Positions 57,882-64,000 of a stretch of 64,000 nucleotides of DNA are shown one piece after another. Below the pieces are notes generated by a model that ran no database searches, was not told the DNA's origin, and was given only the letters and a program-made list of their open reading frames with translations. The translations under genes and the position numbers were made by a program. This DNA is from Nonomuraea roseoviolacea subsp. carminata (GTDB lineage: Bacteria > Actinomycetota > Actinomycetes > Streptosporangiales > Streptosporangiaceae). Where the stretch lies: positions 3,906,001-3,970,000 of the forward strand of contig NZ_JAMZEC010000001.1 of NCBI RefSeq assembly GCF_024172185.1, in the 5' to 3' direction. Position 1 is the first letter of the stretch. Each line of letters opens with the position of its first letter.

Positions 57882-59689
57882 TGCAAGACGACGTCCTGGT
57901 CAATGCCGTTGACATCGCACGGATGGCCGACGTCGGTCGGGCCGCGGTGAGCAACTGGCGCAAGCGGTTCGACGACTTTCCCCAACCTGTGGGCGGCACT
58001 GCTTCAAGTCCTGCCTTCTCGCTGAGCGAGGTGGAACAGTGGCTTCGTGATCATGATCGTTATGTCGAAGTGTCGCCGCTGGAACGGTTCTGGCAGCGAT
58101 TGCGCAGCAGCACTGACGATCTGCGTCTAGGTGAGGTAGTGGCCGAGGTCGGTGCGGTTCTGCTGGAGGAGAGCGCCGAGCTTGACGATGCCCTGGCCAG
58201 AGAGGCTCGCGAAATCGGGCAGGCGGAGGGCGCAGTCGCCGCGTTCGACGGGATCTGCGAACGCTACGTCGATCTCCATTCCCGTCGCCTGCTGGCCACT
58301 CCGCCAGCAGTGGCAAGGCTGATGACCACGATCGGTGGTACGGAGGGCGGCACGGTACTCGACCCAGCCTGTGGAATCGGCACGATATTGCTGGAAACCC
58401 ATGGCAGCCAGGTAGCGGGCCAGGAGCTGAATGAGAGCGCCGCAAGACTGACCAGCGTCCGGCTCCGACTTCATGGCTATGAGGCGCAGATCGAAGCCGG
58501 TGACTCGCTACGCGACGATGCCTTCGCCGGTGTTCAGTTCGACGCCGTGGTGTGCAACCCGCCGTTCAACGAGCGCGGCTGGGGATACGAGGAGCTGACC
58601 AGCGATCCACGGTGGGAATTCGGGCTGCCACCGCGCGGCGAGTCCGAACTCGCTTGGATGCAACACTGCCTGGCGCATGTGAAGCCAGGCGGGCTCGTCG
58701 TGATCATGATGCCGAGTGTGGCTGCCAATCGCCGTCCCGGGCGGCGAATCCGAGGAAATCTGCTGAGAGCTGGAACATTGCGAGCCATCATCAGCCTCTT
58801 TCCCGGCGCCGCTCCCGCGTCCAGCGGCCCACCCGACCTGTGGGTCCTCCGCAAGCCTGTCGAGGGGGGTGAGCCGCCGTCGGACGTATTGATGGTCAAC
58901 GCGGGCGAGGATCTGTCTCTGGCCGAGACGGCATGGCGGGCCTACTGCGAGAAGGCGGAGCTGCCGGAGAACAGCCGGGTGGTACGCATCATCGATCTTC
59001 TCGATGAAGAGGTCGATCTGACCACGAGCCATCGAGTAGTGACGCAGGAGCGCACTTCCGGGTACCCAGTGATGAGTGACCGCCTCTCATCCGTGGTGAA
59101 GGAACTCAGGCTTCCTCGGATCGCGGCGAAACCCCGCCGGGATCTTGTCATGACCAACCTCGGTGAGCTGGCTCGGGCAGGAGTCGTCACCATCATGCAG
59201 GGCCCGCTCAAGCTTCCGGAGGGCGGTGACCTTCCCCTGCTCACGGCGAAGGACCTCTTGCTCAACCGAGAGCCCAGCGGCCGTACTCAGGACACTCCAG
59301 GTCTTGTCCGCGTCCAAAAGGGCGACGTGATCGCCTCCCTGCTCCTTTCCAGTGGCGCGTTGCCACGGGTGATGACCCAAGCGGGTGCTGTACTCGGTTC
59401 GCAGCTTTTGCTTTTCCGAACCGATCCGGAACGTCTTGACCCCCATTTTCTGGCCGGCTGCCTACGTGCCGAGGGTTCCACGGGGAGCCATCACAGCTCG
59501 GCCGTCAGGAGGGATCCACGGCGGGCGTCGCTACCCAGACTTCCGATCGAGGAACAGCGCCGGTACGGAGAGTCGTTCGCTCAACTTCTCGCGCTTGAGG
59601 ACACAGTAAGAGCGTTGCGGGAGATCAGCGATAATCTTGTTGTCGCCGGGATCGACGGGCTTCTCGACGGGAGCCTGACCCCGGAGTAA
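57881..59689 (+). CDS. N-6 adenine DNA methylase fused to a specificity-like domain
   Basis: The protein has 602 residues. Residues about 5-60 are a small helix-turn-helix (ADVGRAAVSNWRKRFDDFPQ). The methylase core has motif I DPACGIGTILLE and motif IV AVVCNPPFNERG, the HsdM type. From about 435 an HsdS-like recognition domain follows (QGPLKLPEGGDLPLLTAKDL, then VRVQKGDVIASLLLSSGALP and GSQLLLFR). So one chain holds M and S functions. It could replace the broken HsdM, modify another site, or be a regulator, and no nuclease of its own is beside it. Start is the ATG overlapping the peptidase stop. Confidence 0.85.
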   Translation: MQDDVLVNAVDIARMADVGRAAVSNWRKRFDDFPQPVGGTASSPAFSLSEVEQWLRDHDRYVEVSPLERFWQRLRSSTDDLRLGEVVAEVGAVLLEESAELDDALAREAREIGQAEGAVAAFDGICERYVDLHSRRLLATPPAVARLMTTIGGTEGGTVLDPACGIGTILLETHGSQVAGQELNESAARLTSVRLRLHGYEAQIEAGDSLRDDAFAGVQFDAVVCNPPFNERGWGYEELTSDPRWEFGLPPRGESELAWMQHCLAHVKPGGLVVIMMPSVAANRRPGRRIRGNLLRAGTLRAIISLFPGAAPASSGPPDLWVLRKPVEGGEPPSDVLMVNAGEDLSLAETAWRAYCEKAELPENSRVVRIIDLLDEEVDLTTSHRVVTQERTSGYPVMSDRLSSVVKELRLPRIAAKPRRDLVMTNLGELARAGVVTIMQGPLKLPEGGDLPLLTAKDLLLNREPSGRTQDTPGLVRVQKGDVIASLLLSSGALPRVMTQAGAVLGSQLLLFRTDPERLDPHFLAGCLRAEGSTGSHHSSAVRRDPRRASLPRLPIEEQRRYGESFAQLLALEDTVRALREISDNLVVAGIDGLLDGSLTPE

Positions 59690-59704
59690 CCCCCGGGAGG
59701 CCTG

Positions 59705-61147
59705 GTGTCCCACTTTCTCGGCCGCTATCGGCTCGACCCGCTCAGGCTCGGCTGCGGTGGAATGGGCGAGGTGTGGGGCGCCGACGACATCGTGCTCGAC
59801 CGACGAGTGGCGATCAAGTTCGTCCTTCTCCCCGATGAGGAGCTGCACCAGAGGTTCACCCGGGAGGCCAAGGCGCTGTCCAGCCTCGCTCACCCGGGTG
59901 TTCCTGCTTTGTACGACTTCGGAACGGTTGACGGCCGCCACTACATGGTCATGCAGTTCATCGACGGGAATGGTCTCCATGACGTCATCGCTGAGCACGC
60001 ACCGCTCTCCATCGGCTGGGTGGCATCCATCGGCGCCCAGATAGCGACGGTCCTGGAAGCTGCTCATGAGCAAGGCATCCTGCACCGGGACCTGAAACCG
60101 TCCAATCTCATGCTTTGCAGAGACGGTTCGATTCGGGTCCTCGACTTCGGCCTGGCGTTCATACATGACGCGGACATGACGATGCTCACTCAGACCGGAC
60201 AGCAGCTCGGGACTGCCGCGTACATGTCTCCCGAGCAGGTCGAAGGCAAGCGGAGTACGAAGCACGCCGACATCTACTCCTTGGGATGCGTGCTCTACGA
60301 GGCGGCCACCGGCCACCGACTGTTCACCGGGCCCAATGACTACAGCGTGAAGACCCAGCATGTCACCACGTCCCCGGTGCCGGCCGGACGGCACCGGGCT
60401 GACATTCCACGTGGGCTGGACGAGCTGCTGATGGCCATGGTGGAGAAGGACCCGGCGGATAGGCCCGGCAGCGTTCGCGAAGTGTACGAGCGGCTCATGC
60501 CGTACCTCTCCGGTACCGCGCCGCTGGGCGACATGACCGATGCCCTCCCAAGCCCCTTGACGCTCTACGCACGCGCCCTGAGCCGCACCACCATGACCGG
60601 CCCCGCACTGCCAGCGACAGAATCCCGAGCCGTCCGAGACGATTTCAGCCACGGCGACGCTCGTCGTGCTCGCCGCAACGCTCAAACTCTGATCAGGGAG
60701 TCTCGGTACACCGAAGCCACCTCGATGCTGGAGGAGGCCCTCACCCGTACGCCCGACGCGCCCGGACTTCGGGAACAACTGGCCGAGGCCTATATGGGCG
60801 CGGGTGACTACCGACGAGCAGCGCAGGGATTCAGCGAGTTGGCGGCGTCGAGCGAGCCGGGTCAGGCGTTCCACTACCGGCTCCAGGAGGCCACATGTCA
60901 CGCTCAGCTAGGCGACGTTGACCTGGCACTGCACCTCTTGACGGCGCTGGTGGCCGACGTTCCAGAAGAAGATGACCCGCAAGCTCTGGAGCTGAGGCGC
61001 CAGATTGGCGAGCTGGAGCTAAGCTCCGGCTTCTTGGAACGGGCTCGGCGCACCCTCACCGCACTGCTATCTGATCTTGAGCGGATCTATGGCACTGAGC
61101 ATGCAGCGACGGAGCGCGTGCGGCAGTTGCTCACAGCAACACGATGA
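59705..61147 (+). CDS. Ser/Thr protein kinase with C-terminal TPR repeats
   Basis: The protein has 480 residues from GTG 59705 after GGGAGG. The kinase domain (about 5-270) has LGCGGMGEVWGADD, VAIKFVLL (Lys), LHRDLKPSNLML, VLDFGLAF and AAYMSPEQVEG, so it is catalytically complete. From about 320 on TPR-like helices appear (IRESRYTEATSMLEEALTRT; AYMGAGDYRRAAQGFSELAA). No membrane helix is seen. It closes the restriction operon (15-base gap to the methylase). Kinases in methylase loci are known from Pgl/BREX systems, but no PglZ or PglY is present, so this would be a different arrangement. Confidence 0.92.
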   Translation: MSHFLGRYRLDPLRLGCGGMGEVWGADDIVLDRRVAIKFVLLPDEELHQRFTREAKALSSLAHPGVPALYDFGTVDGRHYMVMQFIDGNGLHDVIAEHAPLSIGWVASIGAQIATVLEAAHEQGILHRDLKPSNLMLCRDGSIRVLDFGLAFIHDADMTMLTQTGQQLGTAAYMSPEQVEGKRSTKHADIYSLGCVLYEAATGHRLFTGPNDYSVKTQHVTTSPVPAGRHRADIPRGLDELLMAMVEKDPADRPGSVREVYERLMPYLSGTAPLGDMTDALPSPLTLYARALSRTTMTGPALPATESRAVRDDFSHGDARRARRNAQTLIRESRYTEATSMLEEALTRTPDAPGLREQLAEAYMGAGDYRRAAQGFSELAASSEPGQAFHYRLQEATCHAQLGDVDLALHLLTALVADVPEEDDPQALELRRQIGELELSSGFLERARRTLTALLSDLERIYGTEHAATERVRQLLTATR

Positions 61148-61577
61148 TCTGTAGATCGGCTCAGCTGCTAAACATATGGGCCTGGCACACGGCATCGTCA
61201 TCGCCACCGACCGGGTCGCCACCCTTGGCCCCACGGCGCCAACCTGTCGTGATCGCTGGTTCCCTGCACCTTGACCCGGGTGCTATACGTCTTGACCTGT
61301 GAACACGGGCAAGGACGCGGCCAGCCCGTAGTGCCTCATCGCGATCGCGCCCCTGTCCGCTACGGGTCTCGTTCGGCCTGCCGCTGTACGGCGGCTGCCT
61401 GACCCCATGCCTCCTGCTCGGCGACGTTGGCCTCGACGACAGCAGCGTCGGCCTGTTCGCGGGTCTGCCGGATCTGCTCTGCGGCTTCATCTTGGGCACC
61501 GCTCACCCGCTCGTCGGTGCCGCGCGGCGCGATCGCGGCACACCGGGACTGTCGGTGCCGGATGCTTGGGTGGGGGC
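61148..61577. other. Non-coding stretch with possible gene debris
   Basis: Some 430 bases lie between the kinase and the oxidoreductase. On the minus strand, between about 61505 and 61366, the frame reads GAQDEAAEQIRQTREQADAA, then EANVAEQEAWGQAAAVQRQA, a helical coiled-coil-like segment that may be the end of a lost gene. It has no start with a ribosome-binding site. Nothing else is recognisable. Confidence 0.35.
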
Positions 61578-62384
61578 ATGCGTTACGGCATCGACGTCGC
61601 GATCCTCGGCGACCTCGCGGAGCCGGCACATCTGGTCACCCTCGCCGGGGAGGCCGAGGCCGCTGGATGGGACGCCGTGCTGGTGTGGGACCACTTGGCC
61701 TTCACCTGGGGCATGCCATCGGTCGACCCGTGGGTGACGTTAGCCGCAGCGGCGCAGGTGACCTCGCGCATCAAGCTGGGCACGGCGGTGACGGCCGTGA
61801 CCCGGCACCGCCCGGAACGGCTGGCGCAGACGGTGGCGACGCTCGACAGGCTGAGCGGGGGCCGCGCGATACTGGGCGCCGGGCTGGGCGGCGTGAGGCA
61901 GGAGTTCACCGCCTTCGGCTCAACGCGTCCCGGTGGGGTGGTGCTCGACGAGGCACTCGACGTGATGGTCTCGCTGTGGTCCGGTGAGGAGGTGCACCAT
62001 CGGGGCGCTCATTACACCGTCGACGGGGTCCGGCTCGCGCCGCTGCCCCTCCAGCGGCCCCGGGTGCCGGTGTGGATCGGGGGCACGGCTCCGGGCGCCC
62101 TTCGGCGTGCCGCCCGCTGGGACGGCTGGATCGTCGCCGGCGATGACCAAGAGGGCCGCATGACGCTCTCGCCCGGCTCCCTGGCCGCTCAGGTCGGCGA
62201 GCTGCGCCGGCACCGGGTCAACGCGGGCGACCTCGACGTGGCGGTCATCGGGGTGAGTGAGCCAGGCTCGTCTGTCCGGGCCTACGCCGACGCGGGCGCC
62301 ACGTGGTGGCTGGAGCACCTCCACAGTTACCGGGGGTCGATGGAACGACTGGTGCGGCGCGTCAAGGCGGGTCCGCCCGTGTGA
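61578..62384 (+). CDS. LLM-class F420/FMN-dependent oxidoreductase
   Basis: The protein has 268 residues from ATG 61578. The luciferase-like TIM barrel is clear: MRYGIDVAILGDLAEPAHLV, AAGWDAVLVWDHLAF, IKLGTAVTAVTRHRPERLAQ, LSGGRAILGAGLGG, and PVWIGGTAPGALRRAARWDG. In actinomycetes the cofactor is commonly F420, but FMN is possible. The substrate is unknown. Transcribed away from the kinase operon with no visible partner, it appears to be a cargo or chromosomal gene at the right end of the island. Confidence 0.88.
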   Translation: MRYGIDVAILGDLAEPAHLVTLAGEAEAAGWDAVLVWDHLAFTWGMPSVDPWVTLAAAAQVTSRIKLGTAVTAVTRHRPERLAQTVATLDRLSGGRAILGAGLGGVRQEFTAFGSTRPGGVVLDEALDVMVSLWSGEEVHHRGAHYTVDGVRLAPLPLQRPRVPVWIGGTAPGALRRAARWDGWIVAGDDQEGRMTLSPGSLAAQVGELRRHRVNAGDLDVAVIGVSEPGSSVRAYADAGATWWLEHLHSYRGSMERLVRRVKAGPPV

Positions 62385-62515
62385 AGCACCTGCGATGCGC
62401 GTCTGGCTCGGGACAGCTCGATGCACAAGCTCACAGCGTCCCGGCGTGCCAAGGCGGTGCGCGAGATCACCTCGGCGGTCACCGGAGCAGAGCGTGCCCA
62501 AAACACAGCCTCACC

Positions 62516-63396
62516 TCAGCGGGCCGCGCCAAGGTCAGGTCGAGCGGCGACTGCGTCACGTAGGAAGGTGCGCTTGGAATAGTAGGTACGCTCCTGCGCC
62601 AGCCCGCGAGCGGTCAGATAATCCTGGAGCCAGCCTCCGATACGGTCCATCTCCGCCACCACCGTGTCCTGGTCGTGGTCCAGCAACTGCGCGAGCGCCG
62701 GTATTCCACCTCGCATTGCGAGAGCACCACGTCCGGTGCAGCGAGGAGCGAGCAGTGGTCGAGGAAGATGCCGTAAATGTGGCCCGTGGCCATGGACTCG
62801 CACTGGACGTCGTAGCGGACGCAGCGGAAGGGCGGCATGGCCCGCACCTGAAGGCCCATCTCCTCACGCAGATACTCCTCGAAGCCGCCCGGGGAGACCT
62901 GCACATTGGGGGAGAGTCGCTCGCGGCGCGCGAAGGTGTCCTCCGCGTACCACTTTCGCTTCAGCACGTGCCCGCCATTCGCTGCCCGGACGAAGGAGGC
63001 GTAGCCGAGTTCCTCCTCGGGCCCAACGACATCGAAGAGGTGGTTCTCAGTGAACTAGGTCTGGAGTTCATCCCGGTATTCTGGTCGGCAGCCGTCCAGG
63101 GCGCCGTGACGCAGAGCCTTCAGCAGCTCCATGGCGGTCGCCCAAATGTCCGTTCCCGGTGTCAGGTTGTACTTGAACTCCAGCTCGGTCCCGGCGAAGT
63201 GGGTGTGGAAGTACCTCTTATGGTTGTTGAGACGAAGCGCTGAAGCGGCGTGCGCAGCGAGCGCGGGCTCCAGCCAATGCAGCGCCTTCACCGGCCCCGC
63301 ACCGATCGGTTCGTTGGTGATCCGGAGGAAGCAGGCGTCTTCAGCGTAGAACCGGATCTGCGCGTACACGTGGTAGGCGTCGTGGTGCTCGGCCGG
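62516..63396 (-). pseudogene. CYTH-like protein, broken by a nonsense codon and a frameshift
   Basis: On the minus strand the frame is open from 63396 (an in-frame TAA lies at 63397-63399). It reads YAQIRFYAEDACFLRITNEP and GTELEFKYNLTP, with E-x-E-x-K as in CYTH triphosphate-tunnel enzymes. TAG at 63055-63057 interrupts it, probably for a Gln codon. The same frame continues with GHVLKRKWYAED and LSQCEVEYRR, another E-x-E pair. Around 62700 it shifts to ALAQLLDHDQDTVVAEMDRI, ending PDLGAAR. The 5' end is missing where the recombinase remnant begins. Assignment to CYTH is from spaced charged residues only. Confidence 0.5.
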
Positions 63397-63400
63397 TTAG

Positions 63401-64000
63401 CACAGCGGCACGAGGCCGGGTGCGGCCGCGTCGCCGACCCGCGCGCGCAGGCGAGCCGCGATGGCGGCGATCACAGCGACCGAGGGCAGGTTTCTCGGTG
63501 GGCGTCCGCCGTACGGGTACACGCTCCAGGATGCTGGTCCGCACCCGAACCCCGGTAAGGCGGCCGATGGGCGGAGGCTGCGGCGGCTGTTGCCCGATCC
63601 GGTCACCTCACGGATGGTGCGGTGGATCTACAGCGACTTCCTCAAGGGGCGCGGTTATCTGGACATCGCCGAGGATCTGACCCTGCAGGGCATCTTGTCG
63701 CCCTCCGCTATGACCCGGAGCGGAACAAGCATCGGGATCAGCGGGCGTGGTCGAAGTACGCCGTCCGGGTGATCCTCACCAATCCGCGCTACACCGGCCG
63801 CCAGGTGTGGAACAAGCAGCGCAAGGACGAGATTCTCCTGGATGTGGAGAACGTCGCGCTGGGGACGACCACAAAACAGCGGTGGAACACCAAGGACAAG
63901 TGGATCTGGTCGGAGCGCCCTGTCCATGACGTGATCGTGAGTGTTGAGGAGTATCAACGCGTTCAGGAGGTTCTCGCCACGCGTGCCAGGGGCACGTTCA
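63401..64000 (+). pseudogene. Large serine recombinase, middle part, frameshifted and cut by the window edge
   Basis: From about 63440 the frame reads AAMAAITATEGRFLGGRPPY, then DAGPHPNPGKAADGRRLRRL and MVRWIYSDFLKGRGYLDIAE, the recombinase domain of large serine integrases. Near 63708 one base is lost; thereafter sense continues one frame over as DPERNKHRDQRAWSKYAVRV, ILTNPRYTGRQVWNKQRKDE, and on to the window end. The N-terminal catalytic domain is missing, since an in-frame TAG stands at 63398-63400. Orientation is the same as that of the C-terminal fragment at 35443-35981. Confidence 0.75.

Noticed and set aside
50233..61147. A BREX or Pgl locus
   Set aside because: A methylase and a kinase are present, but no PglZ phosphatase, PglY/BrxC ATPase or BrxL protease-like gene was found.
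61161..61499. A 112-codon minus-strand frame after the kinase gene
   Set aside because: Low-complexity arginine- and serine-rich sequence with no features.

Overview
The DNA is very GC-rich, uses many GTG starts and leaderless promoters, and has HelD-type, MmyB-type and LAL-type proteins. This points to a filamentous actinomycete, most likely of the Streptosporangiales or Streptomycetales type. The species cannot be named from the sequence. No rRNA, tRNA or CRISPR array was seen.

Region 1 (1-20.3 kb) is ordinary accessory chromosome. It holds small regulator-plus-target pairs: TetR with an MFS pump and a hydrolase; MarR with a membrane protein; TetR with a ricin-type lectin and a beta-helix protein; GntR with an SDR; MmyB-type XRE with an SDR; ArsR with an NmrA-like protein. 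It also has two tandem serine hydrolases (one with an extra N-terminal domain), a lamin-tail secreted protein, a zinc alcohol dehydrogenase with an SRPBCC protein, and two TetR remnants. Several operators are visible as palindromes.

Region 2 (20.4-29.8 kb) is one tightly packed minus-strand stress operon. In order of transcription it reads: YflT-like stress protein, dnaK, grpE, a CbpA-type dnaJ, cbpM-like modulator, clpB, thioredoxin, a CNB/thioredoxin-reductase-like fusion, and a DUF1931 histone-fold protein. A wrecked Hsp20 gene lies at its upstream end. It looks like a second, self-contained protein-repair set.

Region 3 (29.9-35.4 kb) has a large LAL regulator, two small envelope proteins, an inositol-monophosphatase-like enzyme and a frameshifted regulator.

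Region 4 (35.4-63.4 kb) reads as a signalling and defence island. It is bracketed by two broken same-strand serine-recombinase fragments, each abutting a 5'-truncated minus-strand gene. From left to right it holds: an Mrr_N-HEPN-EVE protein; an operon of a Crp-type cNMP-binding regulator, a class III cyclase-like protein, a variant-P-loop NTPase, an SPFH-like protein and a DUF4407 membrane protein; PASTA and NYN proteins; a membrane Ser/Thr kinase; a HelD/UvrD-like helicase; and a type I restriction-modification operon (hsdM, hsdS, hsdR) continuing into a SprT-like peptidase, an M-S fusion methylase and a kinase-TPR protein. hsdM carries an in-frame amber codon. The right end has a flavin-dependent oxidoreductase, a CYTH-like pseudogene and the second recombinase remnant.

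The two best candidates for an undescribed system are the Crp/cyclase/NTPase/SPFH/DUF4407 operon and the Mrr_N-HEPN-EVE protein. Functions there are inferred from motifs and gene order only.
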